This document shows, piece by piece, positions 24,337-31,886 of a stretch of DNA of 64,000 bases. Source of the DNA: Pedobacter endophyticus (GTDB lineage Bacteria; Bacteroidota; Bacteroidia; Sphingobacteriales; Sphingobacteriaceae); the NCBI RefSeq assembly GCF_015679185.1, contig NZ_CP064939.1:1054001-1118000 (forward strand), written 5' to 3'. The notes under the pieces are model-generated. The model made no database searches, was not told where the DNA came from, and worked only from the letters and a program-made list of their open reading frames with translations. Position 1 is the stretch's first letter, and the number at the start of each line of letters is the position of its first letter. The position numbers and the translations under genes are program-made.

Positions 24337-24486
24337 TTCGACTACGCTCAATACAGGCTTAGTCGAAGGGCGATGTTTATTTGGTTTTTCCTACAGAAAA
24401 GGTCTTCGACTGAGTTTATCTTGAGCATTTCGACTACGCTCAATACAGGCTTAAGTCGAAAGGCTCAGATCCGATAGCTATCGGAT
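24337..24486. repeat. Hairpin-forming palindromic repeats
   Basis: The sequence TTTCGACTACGCTCAATACA followed by GGCTTAAGTCGAAA occurs twice (24337-24367 and 24428-24461; the first copy lacks one A), each able to form a stem of 7-8 pairs of the TTCGACT/AGTCGAA type. A perfect 18-base palindrome, ATCCGATAGCTATCGGAT, follows at 24469-24486. These resemble REP-like elements. They lie between two genes that point towards each other, so a role in transcript ends is possible. Confidence 0.8.
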
Positions 24487-24657
24487 GACACCCGTCGAGC
24501 TTAACTAAATAACATAGAACGGGAGCGGGACGAAAAGCTACCACAAGCAGCGAACGTTCATTTCCAGAAAAAAAATATCTATTTATGTAACGGTTATTGC
24601 GCATCCAACAAGCAAAAAAAATTAATAAATCGAACAGCCCCCGGCCTCTCCTATCCA

Positions 24658-25068
24658 TTAAACGGCCGTATATTGTTCATCAGAAACCGGCTCAAGCCAT
24701 TCCGGCTTGCCAGCAGTAATTGCAATATGTTCAAACCAGCTGGCGTTACTTGCTCCGTGCCAGTGTTTTACGCCATCGTGCGTAGTAACCACGTCGCCCT
24801 GCTTTAAAAACCGGGCGGGTTTACCTTCTTCCTGGTACCATCCTTCGCCTCCCGTCACCAATAAGATTTGATACCCATCGCGATGAATGTGCCAGTTGTT
24901 CCGACAGCCGGGTTCGAAAGTTACCAGGCCAACGCTCACATTTACGCCAGGGTCGCCCCCAACAAGGCCATTTAAATAACTCTGTCCGATAAAATATTGA
25001 GCGTAGGCATCGTTTTTCGCTCCAATAGGAAAAATAACACCATCTTTTACCTCTTCATGCTTTGCCAT
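24658..25068 (-). CDS. Single-domain cupin protein
   Basis: A 136-residue cytoplasmic cupin. The first metal-binding motif is NNWHIHRDGYQILLVTGGEG and the second is VKHWHGA; together they supply the histidines expected for a bound metal. The family (cupin_2) is too broad to fix the reaction. It is the last gene of an apparent operon with an acetyltransferase, a secreted cupin and a secreted esterase. The secreted cupin at 26372-26854 is a close relative, sharing the FEPG-R-NWHIH and HWHGAS blocks, so the pair looks like a duplication with one copy given an export signal. Confidence 0.88.
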   Translation of the reverse strand: MAKHEEVKDGVIFPIGAKNDAYAQYFIGQSYLNGLVGGDPGVNVSVGLVTFEPGCRNNWHIHRDGYQILLVTGGEGWYQEEGKPARFLKQGDVVTTHDGVKHWHGASNASWFEHIAITAGKPEWLEPVSDEQYTAV

Positions 25069-25122
25069 CTTATAGCTTTTTAGTTATTGTAAGTGGTAGT
25101 ATATTCGTTCGCCAATTAACCG

Positions 25123-26370
25123 TCATTTTTTATAAAATACGCTATCGAAAAACGACAGCATCTTTGCCGCATAAGGCACGCCGTATTGATGAAAGGTAGC
25201 CCTGGTTGTGGCATCGGGCTTCCAATCGAAAAAAGCATGTCCCGCGCCCTCAACCTGAATATATTCTGCTTTTTGCCCTGCCGAATTTAACGCATCTGCA
25301 TAGCGCTGCACCATTGCATTTGAAACTATCGGATCTTTGGTACCCCGTACCAGGAAGTGTGGCAATTGGCGCTCATCAGTATTCGGAACGTGCCTGGCGG
25401 GCGAAATTGCATCCCAGTAGCCTTTGTCTTTTTGTTGAATCAAGCCAGCAAAATCAGCAGCTTCAGAAACTCCGTAGCTTGGGGCAACGGCCTTAATGGC
25501 ATTAACAATTTGCGTTCTCACAGCAGCAACCGTTTTCCCCTTTGGTAAATAGCTGGGCATGTAGTTATAAATGCTATCGGTGAGGCCAAATCCCTGATCG
25601 CCAATCATGGGGCTAAGCGTTGCCGCGGCCTCTGCTAAATGGCCACCCGCACTGTCGCCTGTTACGCCCATGCGGCTTCCGTCGGCACCATACTTAGCGG
25701 CATTTTGCTGAATGTGCGCAATAGCACCAAATACATCTTCAATTAAATTGTGCATATAAACTGGTTGCGCATCGCCATCCAGTTTGTTTATCCAGCGGTA
25801 ATCGATACTGAAAACCACATAACGACCGCCTTTCACCAATTCTCGGGCGAGGCCCCGCATAATATCCTCGTTATTTGACGACCAGCCGCCACCATGAATA
25901 ATCACAATACAGGGCAGGTTTTTAGCCCCTTTTGGTGCGTAAACATCGTACTTTAGCGGCTTAATGCCTGGTTTGGCATAAACCACATCATGCGTTTCGT
26001 CAATTCCATTCACCAACGATTTTGGAACAAACGTTGCGCCAACCTTCATGTCGCTGTTTACCGTTATCTTCATTTTTGGCGAAAAGCTTTCGTGATTCGT
26101 TGTTCCCCACATACCTCCCTTAACGGTATAATAAATGGCATCTAAGGCATAATCAGCTGCAGGCGTGGCCTTCAACGTAAGTACCGTACCCGCAGCCACT
26201 TTTCCGTCTTCGGGTAATGCCGGTTCGATACTGTAGGCCCCGTTTTCGGCAGTAACAGGCACTACCGTAAACTGCTGTGCAGATGTTTGTGCATTTAAAT
26301 CGGCAGGCAGATATAAAACTCCACAAACCGCCGCCGTCAATAGCAGCTTTGTTCTTAATATTTTCATCAC
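25123..26370 (-). CDS. Secreted alpha/beta-hydrolase (esterase/lipase family)
   Basis: A 415-residue protein with a signal peptide (MMKILRTKLLLTAAVCGVLY, cleaved near LNAQ; the second Met is an equally good start). Residues about 35-115 form a small beta-rich domain (FTVVPVTAENGAYSIEP) seen in some Bacteroidota surface enzymes. The hydrolase follows: oxyanion motif IVIHGGGWSS, nucleophile elbow GDSAGGH, a late acid in the GTKDPIV region, and catalytic His in GAGHAFFDW. This is the BD-FAE/carboxylesterase-type triad. The gene begins one base after the stop of the secreted cupin and ends 54 bases before the other cupin, which indicates one transcript. A deacylase acting on small esters is plausible; the substrate is unknown. 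Confidence 0.88.
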   Translation of the reverse strand: MMKILRTKLLLTAAVCGVLYLPADLNAQTSAQQFTVVPVTAENGAYSIEPALPEDGKVAAGTVLTLKATPAADYALDAIYYTVKGGMWGTTNHESFSPKMKITVNSDMKVGATFVPKSLVNGIDETHDVVYAKPGIKPLKYDVYAPKGAKNLPCIVIIHGGGWSSNNEDIMRGLARELVKGGRYVVFSIDYRWINKLDGDAQPVYMHNLIEDVFGAIAHIQQNAAKYGADGSRMGVTGDSAGGHLAEAAATLSPMIGDQGFGLTDSIYNYMPSYLPKGKTVAAVRTQIVNAIKAVAPSYGVSEAADFAGLIQQKDKGYWDAISPARHVPNTDERQLPHFLVRGTKDPIVSNAMVQRYADALNSAGQKAEYIQVEGAGHAFFDWKPDATTRATFHQYGVPYAAKMLSFFDSVFYKK

Positions 26371-26371
26371 A

Positions 26372-26854
26372 TTAATTTTTAGCGTATTCCTCGTCCGTAA
26401 CTTTCTGCAGCCAGGTTACAATACCTTTCTCTGTTTTCGGCAGGATGTATAGCTGCAGCATTCCAGTCTCGGCACTGGCACCATGCCAATGCGCTACATT
26501 TGGCGGGCACTCCACAATATCGCCTTTTTTCAGCATTTTTTTCGCTTGTCCCTTAATTTGGTGAAAACCTTTCCCATCTGTGATCATCAAGATTTGCCCA
26601 GCGGGATGGATGTGCCAATTGCTTCGGGCGCCCGGTTCAAAATACACATTGCCAACAACGGTGTTATAAACGGTGTCGTTAGCTACCAAACCCACATTCC
26701 AAGCTCTGCCGGTAAAGTTTTGTGCTGGCCCGGGTGTTCCCTTTTCAAAAATAAAGTTGAGGGCGGTCGTTTTGGTTTTGCCCGTTTGTTGTGCGTTAAC
26801 ATTACCGGCCAGCAGCATGATCGCTGCAAACATTTTGATCCATAAATTTTTCAT
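26372..26854 (-). CDS. Secreted cupin-domain protein
   Basis: A 160-residue protein with a signal peptide (MKNLWIKMFAAIMLLAGNVNAQ) followed by a cupin barrel with SNWHIHPAGQILMITDGKG and VAHWHGAS, the two metal-ligand motifs. It is a paralogue of the cytoplasmic cupin at 24658-25068. The gene sits between the acetyltransferase (45 bases upstream) and the esterase (one base downstream). A periplasmic metal-dependent cupin next to a secreted esterase suggests successive steps on one extracellular compound; this is inference. Confidence 0.88.
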   Translation of the reverse strand: MKNLWIKMFAAIMLLAGNVNAQQTGKTKTTALNFIFEKGTPGPAQNFTGRAWNVGLVANDTVYNTVVGNVYFEPGARSNWHIHPAGQILMITDGKGFHQIKGQAKKMLKKGDIVECPPNVAHWHGASAETGMLQLYILPKTEKGIVTWLQKVTDEEYAKN

Positions 26855-26899
26855 ATCTTTTTTTTAAAGTTAGCGTTGTAAGAATTGATCTTTTGATGC

Positions 26900-27460
26900 T
26901 TAAATGTTTTTGATGAATTTTGCCGGAACGCCGCCCACAACGGTATTTGGGGCCACATCTTTTGCTACAACGGCGCCAGCGGCAACCACGGCATTTTGGC
27001 CAATGGTTACCCCCGGCAAAATGGTTGCACCTGCACCAATCCATGCGCTTTGCCTGATGATGATCGGTTTAGTAATCAGGGCCCTCCGATCGGCCGGGTC
27101 TAACGGATGGTTTTCAGTAACCAGATTTACCCTTGGTCCAATCAAAACCTTATCCTCAATAGTGATTCCGCCCATGTCAAGAAATGAACAGGCATGATTG
27201 ATAAATACATTTTTGCCTATGCTGGTAAACCTGCCGAAGTTGGTATAAAAAGGCGCAAAAATAACAGTACTTTCGTCGATCCTTTTACCGGTAATTTCTC
27301 CAAGTACATTACGCACTGCATCAATATCTGCGCTGCTGTTAAGCTGCTGCGAAAGCCGCAGCGTGCTGTTTACCACCTCATTTATCTGGTCATACTCCGG
27401 GTCATTCAGCCTGATCGGTTCGCCCGCTCTCAACCGTTCAAAAATAGTTGTGTTTTCCAT
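26900..27460 (-). CDS. Left-handed beta-helix sugar O-acetyltransferase
   Basis: A 186-residue protein from the ATG at 27460 (MENTTIFERLRAG); an ATG three codons upstream is also in frame. It has the N-terminal maltose-acetyltransferase helix region, then hexapeptide repeats with ITIEDKVLIGPRVNLVTENH, the SAWIGAGATILPGVTIGQNA coil and AVVAAGAVVAKDV, closing with NTVVGGVPAKFIK. This is the LacA/Maa family, which moves acetyl from acetyl-CoA to a sugar hydroxyl in the cytoplasm. It is the first gene of the minus-strand operon and is divergent from an AraC regulator that probably controls it. Confidence 0.9.
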   Translation of the reverse strand: MENTTIFERLRAGEPIRLNDPEYDQINEVVNSTLRLSQQLNSSADIDAVRNVLGEITGKRIDESTVIFAPFYTNFGRFTSIGKNVFINHACSFLDMGGITIEDKVLIGPRVNLVTENHPLDPADRRALITKPIIIRQSAWIGAGATILPGVTIGQNAVVAAGAVVAKDVAPNTVVGGVPAKFIKNI

Positions 27461-27638
27461 TGCTATCATTGTTTTCGAAATTTATTTCTTTATCAATTTT
27501 ACCTTCATCATTTTGGATTAAAAGCCAACAGTACAAATATCGGTAGCCGGGCTTGCTTACGCTTTATATAGAATACAGTATTGTTTACCACTTTTACTGA
27601 TTTCTTTGCGTTGATGGAAATGCATCAATCCTTTTGGT

Positions 27639-27646
27639 TAAATTTG
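27639..27646 (+). promoter_or_regulatory. Bacteroidetes -7 box (TAAATTTG) before the AraC gene
   Basis: TAAATTTG matches the TAnnTTTG consensus and lies 18 bases before the ATG at 27665. It supports that start over the upstream in-frame ATG at 27581, which would place the promoter inside the coding region. A well-spaced -33 TTG is not obvious. Confidence 0.5.
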
Positions 27647-27664
27647 AATTACAAAAAGAGCATT

Positions 27665-28558
27665 ATGGAAGAGGTGAAAAGAATAGACACTGTTCGCCAG
27701 TACAATGAATATGTCGGCGTAGACACGCTCCATCCGTTGGTAAGTGTTGTAAATTTTAATGAGGTGCCCACCATTCTGCACCACAGGCATTACATGGGCA
27801 TTTATGCGGTTTTTTTTAAGCACATCAGTTGTGGAAATATAACCTACGGATGCCAAACGTACGACTACGAGGATGGCACGCTGGTGTTTGTATCGCCGGG
27901 GCAGGTTTACGGGGTGGATAGCAACGGCGTTGCTGTGGTGCCATCTGGTTATGCGCTTGTTTTTCACCCCGATTTGCTAAAGGGCACGCATTTGGGACAG
28001 ACGATCAGAGATTATAGCTTTTTTTCGTACGAAGTAAATGAAGCGCTGCACCTTTCAAAAAAGGAAAAAACCACCATCATTGAATCGCTCAGAAAGATTG
28101 CCGCCGAAATAGATCAGAATTTAGATAAGCATAGTAAAACGCTCATCGTTTCCAACATCGAATTATTTCTCAATTATTGCATGCGTTTTTACGATCGGCA
28201 GTTTATTACCCGCACCCACGCAAACAAGGATATTTTGATGCGGTTCGAAAATCTTTTGTCCGATTATTTCCGCTCCGGCAAAGCTTCCGAGTTTGGGCTG
28301 CCAGGTGTGGCTTATTGTGCAGAAAACCTAAACCTCTCTCCAAACTATTTCGGCGACCTGATAAAAAAGGAAACCGGAAATACCGCATTGGATTACATCC
28401 AGTCGAAAATGATCGATCTTGCAAAATCATACATCTTCGATCGATCTAAAACCCTAAATGAAGTTGCCAGCGATTTGGGCTTCAAATACCAGCAGCACTT
28501 TACAAGGCTATTTAAACAAAAAACGGGCTTAACGCCGAATGAATACCGAAACCAGTAA
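27665..28558 (+). CDS. AraC-family transcriptional regulator
   Basis: A 297-residue protein from the ATG at 27665 (MEEVKRIDTVRQYNEYVGVD). The frame is open to 27581, but the added residues are unlike the family and overlap the -7 box. A cupin-like N-terminal ligand domain (YDYEDGTLVFVSPGQVYGVD) is followed by a C-terminal AraC double helix-turn-helix: YCAENLNLSPNYFGDLIKKE, then KTLNEVASDLGFKYQQHFTR and FKQKTGLTPNEYR. The gene is divergent from the acetyltransferase-cupin-esterase-cupin operon with about 200 bases between them, the usual place of such a local regulator. Confidence 0.92.
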   Translation: MEEVKRIDTVRQYNEYVGVDTLHPLVSVVNFNEVPTILHHRHYMGIYAVFFKHISCGNITYGCQTYDYEDGTLVFVSPGQVYGVDSNGVAVVPSGYALVFHPDLLKGTHLGQTIRDYSFFSYEVNEALHLSKKEKTTIIESLRKIAAEIDQNLDKHSKTLIVSNIELFLNYCMRFYDRQFITRTHANKDILMRFENLLSDYFRSGKASEFGLPGVAYCAENLNLSPNYFGDLIKKETGNTALDYIQSKMIDLAKSYIFDRSKTLNEVASDLGFKYQQHFTRLFKQKTGLTPNEYRNQ

Positions 28559-28823
28559 GCGATTAAAGAAGGAATTCAGGCAGCAGATAATATAAAAGCG
28601 CAGGCCGATTGATAAAACTCATGCCACTTTTCGCAAATCATTCGGCGAGGTGAAGAAACCTGCCCATTTGCTTGCTTTCAATTTCATTTTTCTCATTGAG
28701 CCAATAAAAAACGATCAAGTTTGATAAAAATCAACTCGCATTGTTATCATTTTAACCTAATTATCTATTTATGTTCCAGTAATTCATATATTTAGCCAAC
28801 CTAAACAACCAAATCATCGCTTA

Positions 28824-29426
28824 ATGTCTATTTACAACCTATCAGCGGAGAAGATATTGCTGCAAAAAATTGCCGAAGGCGATGAGTTTGCGTTTAAGCA
28901 TGTTTTTGAGCTGTATAAAAGCAGGGTTTATAGTTTTGTTGTTAAGTTTGTGCACTCAAAGGCCGATGCCGAAGAGATTGTTCAGGATACATTCTTCACC
29001 ATTTGGCAAAAAAGAGACACCCTTCCAAATATCGAACATCCACGCAACTACATTTATACCATTGTTCGCAACAAAACTTACAATTATTTAAATCAGGCTT
29101 CGAAAAATCAGAAAATACTTGCGCAAATATGGGCCAACATGCAGGTAGAGGGTAACAATATTGAAGATTTAACTAATTTTAAAGATAGCGAGCTGCTTAT
29201 TAAACAAGGTCTGCAAAATTTACCCCAGCAAAAACAGCAAATATTTAAAATGAGCCGCGAAGAAGGTTTAAGTCACGAAGAAATTGCGGCGCAAATTGGT
29301 TTATCCAAAAGCAGGGTTAAAAATATTATCGTCGAAACGTTGAAATATCTTCGCCACCACCTTTCCATTAACACCTTAAAAATCAGCATTTCAGCACTGC
29401 TTACTTACCTGTTTTCTCAAAGCTGA
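28824..29426 (+). CDS. ECF-type RNA polymerase sigma factor
   Basis: A 200-residue sigma-70 family protein. Region 2 is FAFKHVFELYKSRVYSFVVK with DAEEIVQDTFFTIWQKRD; region 4 is LPQQKQQIFKMSREEGLSHE followed by EIAAQIGLSKSRVKNIIVE. A hydrophobic tail (ISISALLTYLFSQS) is typical of the Bacteroidetes ECF group paired with FecR and SusC/D. The FecR, SusC and SusD genes follow on the same strand after one interposed minus-strand gene. Expected role: when FecR senses a filled SusC transporter, this factor drives the uptake genes. The stop codon overlaps the 3' end of the convergent neighbour by 10 bases. Confidence 0.93.
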   Translation: MSIYNLSAEKILLQKIAEGDEFAFKHVFELYKSRVYSFVVKFVHSKADAEEIVQDTFFTIWQKRDTLPNIEHPRNYIYTIVRNKTYNYLNQASKNQKILAQIWANMQVEGNNIEDLTNFKDSELLIKQGLQNLPQQKQQIFKMSREEGLSHEEIAAQIGLSKSRVKNIIVETLKYLRHHLSINTLKISISALLTYLFSQS

Positions 29427-30424
29427 TAAAAGTATTTGTTCATAAATTGGTTAATCACCTTCGAAATCGATTTCACATATTCTCCTCTTTTTGCATCATT
29501 CACTCTAACATCGCCATTAAACTCCAGTTGAATGGCCGATATATTTCCCGAAAATTTAGAACCATGCCTTGCCGTGTTATAACCGCCATTAAAATATTTT
29601 CCATCCGGAAAAACCTGTGGGTCGATCGGGTTCGGAATTGATTTTGACGGTGTAGCCACTACGCCATTGTTATTAAGCAGCGTACCCAGCGCAAAGTCCC
29701 CTTTTATCAGCTCCGTCATCGTCGCCTTTCCGCTCTTAACCATCGCCTTCACGCTCGATTTGTCTGCGAAACTTTCCAGGTCGCCAGCCGTAAAATCCTT
29801 ACTTTTCAATAAAAGGCCAACCTCCGTTCGCTGTGGGCGGTGTGCATTTCCGTGAATATCCAACACCAATCCATCCCCGTTTATTGCCACCTGTTTTTTT
29901 GCATCGTCTATATATTGATGAAACGCTTTCCAGGCGGCTTCTGCATTTTTATCACCTTGTGCCGCCAAAGACATGGCCCTGTTTGCATCAAGCTTACTTC
30001 GATGTAAATGATTTAAGATAATGTGCGGCCTCAATCCTGTGGTTTGCTTTATTTCCTCCGCCAGTTCTTCAGTTAGTTCCAACGTTTTGGTGTCAGATAC
30101 GCTTGCAAAACTTTCTGTATCGCCGTAGTCGTTATCATCGGCTGTAACCACAAAATCTTTCGTGCGGGTGTGCATAAACTCCGGTCTCAGGTCGCCACCA
30201 TGCGGCGAAGTTAAAATCAATCTTGATTTTGCATCGCCGGCAATGTATTCAATCGCGTTTGCAAATTCGCCCGTTGGCGAACTCACTTTAAAAATATAGC
30301 GCTTCCCCGGCTCATAATGCTGAACACTATCTTGAAAGCAAACATTTTTAAAATCTGCTGCATTAATTTCGGTAGTAAAAAGCGTTATCGCTAAAACGGC
30401 AACGCCCATCATTTTCTTAAACAT
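29417..30424 (-). CDS. Secreted N-formylglutamate amidohydrolase-like protein
   Basis: A 335-residue protein with a signal peptide (MFKKMMGVAVLAITLFTTEINA). Motifs of the N-formylglutamate amidohydrolase superfamily are visible in order: SPHGGDLRPE, LNHLHRSKLDANRA, VLDIHGNAH and IQLEFNGDVR, which supply zinc and substrate-binding residues. Standard family members act in histidine breakdown and are cytoplasmic; this one is exported, so another N-acyl amino acid or amide is likelier. It is inserted in antisense between the sigma factor and its FecR gene and overlaps the sigma 3' end. That arrangement could couple their expression. Confidence 0.82.
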   Translation of the reverse strand: MFKKMMGVAVLAITLFTTEINAADFKNVCFQDSVQHYEPGKRYIFKVSSPTGEFANAIEYIAGDAKSRLILTSPHGGDLRPEFMHTRTKDFVVTADDNDYGDTESFASVSDTKTLELTEELAEEIKQTTGLRPHIILNHLHRSKLDANRAMSLAAQGDKNAEAAWKAFHQYIDDAKKQVAINGDGLVLDIHGNAHRPQRTEVGLLLKSKDFTAGDLESFADKSSVKAMVKSGKATMTELIKGDFALGTLLNNNGVVATPSKSIPNPIDPQVFPDGKYFNGGYNTARHGSKFSGNISAIQLEFNGDVRVNDAKRGEYVKSISKVINQFMNKYFYQL

Positions 30425-30561
30425 GGTGGTGAGGTTTCGATTTTAGATATAGACACTTACCTCGCCCAATAGGACCGCATAAAATTATTTTTTTATTTCT
30501 GCGGTCCTTTGGCTTCTTTTAACAGTCTCTGTATAAAAGGCCTTTTGTGCCTTAGCCGAAC

Positions 30562-31746
30562 ATGCCAGAAAACAACGATAGAATTAACCTTTTATTAGAA
30601 CAATACATCAATAAGACCATTTCTGAGTCTGATTTTAACGAACTGTTTGATTACATCAGCAAAGATGAAAACAGACACATTTTCGACGACTTTATGAAAA
30701 AGGTTGACAAAATCAGTTTGCCGGATGCAGATGTGCACCATATTGATTGGCAACAGATGTACGATAATATTGTTGCGGGTAAAAAAGAGAAATCCAGATT
30801 TGCGATTCTGGTAACGATCGGAAAAACGATCACTATTGCGGCATCGCTCATCATGACTATGTATTTGGGCTATAAATTCTTCAATAAACAACCTGTAGAT
30901 TACGCTGTACAAACAACAGCGAAGCAAGACCTGGTGCCGGGAAGCAATAAGGCGATTTTAAAACTGGCAGATGGTTCTGAAATTATCCTTAATAATGCAC
31001 AAAATGGCGTGTTAACGCAGCAAGGACATTCGAAAGTGAGCAAAAGCAACGACGGTTTAATTGAATACAATGAGCAAACGGCCAACGGCGAAGAAACGGT
31101 TTATGTAAATACGCTATCTACTCCCCGTGGCGGCCAGTATAAGCTGATGTTACCCGACAAAAGCCTGGTATGGCTCAATGCGCAATCGTCGATCACTTTC
31201 CCATCGGCGTTTACAGGCAAACAAAGGAAAGTGTCTGTTACCGGCGAAGCTTATTTTGAGGTTACGAAAGACAAAACTAAGCCTTTTATGGTAGAAACCG
31301 GCAGCTCGAGCGTTGAAGTGCTTGGCACGCATTTTAACGTAAATGTTTATCCCAACGAAGAAAACGCAGCCATTACACTTTTGGAAGGATCTATCAAGCT
31401 CAATCACAACAACTCGTCAAAACTACTTTTGCCCGGACAGCAGGCTATTTATAATGCGCACAGCAGTGGCATAGAATTGAAGCGAGTTGATTTGGATAAT
31501 GTTGTTGACTGGAAAAATGGGTTGTTCATTTTTGAAGATGCGAGCGTTGCGGAGGTAATGCGCCAGATAGAAAGATGGTACAATGTTGATGTAAAATATA
31601 TTGGCAAAACGCCCGACATTAAGTTTAACGGCGTAATTAGCAGGAATAACAATGTATCGAAGTTATTAAAATTACTTCAGGCAGCCGGAAATATTGACTT
31701 TAAAATAAATGAGAAAACAATAGAAGTAAAACAAATCAACAAATAA
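30562..31746 (+). CDS. FecR-family anti-sigma factor
   Basis: A 394-residue protein. An N-terminal cytoplasmic sigma-binding part (LLEQYINKTISESDFNELFD) is followed by one transmembrane segment (ITIAASLIMTMYLGYKF, about residues 93-110). Then come the periplasmic FecR domain (LSTPRGGQYKLMLPDKSLVW, VTGEAYFEVTKD, FMVETGSSSVEVLGTHFNVN) and a C-terminal DUF4974 secretin/TonB-like domain (FIFEDASVAEVMRQIERWYN). In the family this passes the signal from the STN domain of the TonB-dependent transporter to the ECF sigma factor. Both partners are present here. Confidence 0.94.
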   Translation: MPENNDRINLLLEQYINKTISESDFNELFDYISKDENRHIFDDFMKKVDKISLPDADVHHIDWQQMYDNIVAGKKEKSRFAILVTIGKTITIAASLIMTMYLGYKFFNKQPVDYAVQTTAKQDLVPGSNKAILKLADGSEIILNNAQNGVLTQQGHSKVSKSNDGLIEYNEQTANGEETVYVNTLSTPRGGQYKLMLPDKSLVWLNAQSSITFPSAFTGKQRKVSVTGEAYFEVTKDKTKPFMVETGSSSVEVLGTHFNVNVYPNEENAAITLLEGSIKLNHNNSSKLLLPGQQAIYNAHSSGIELKRVDLDNVVDWKNGLFIFEDASVAEVMRQIERWYNVDVKYIGKTPDIKFNGVISRNNNVSKLLKLLQAAGNIDFKINEKTIEVKQINK

Positions 31747-31886
31747 ACCATATGAAATAAGCGCGGAAATACCCATAGCAAAAAAATCTCCCCGGTTGCA
31801 GCCGAGAAGATTCCACAGAGCTGCAAGCAGCAGTTTTGGGCTATAAAAAAATCAACTTATCCCATAAACCAAAACCAAACAAACTT

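Larger units (their letters stand above)
23376..24657. other. 1.28-kb intergenic region, no gene, rich in repeats
   Basis: No convincing coding sequence on either strand; the short open frames here do not resemble proteins. The stretch is filled by imperfect direct repeats (about 23459-24199) and hairpin-forming palindromes (24337-24486), described in separate entries. A further related inverted fragment lies around 23800-23870 (GTCACCCTGAATTTATTTC facing GAAATAAATTCAGCAGGACG). Sequences of the form CACCCTGAGCGGAGTCGAAGG are frequent intergenic elements in Sphingobacteriaceae genomes. Confidence 0.85.

Noticed and set aside
23513..24424. Short open frames in the intergenic repeat region
   Set aside because: They consist of translated palindromic repeats, have no start context and no protein-like composition.
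24440..24658. Minus-strand frame of 72 codons next to the cupin gene
   Set aside because: It starts at the cupin stop and reads through the 18-base palindrome; composition is not protein-like.
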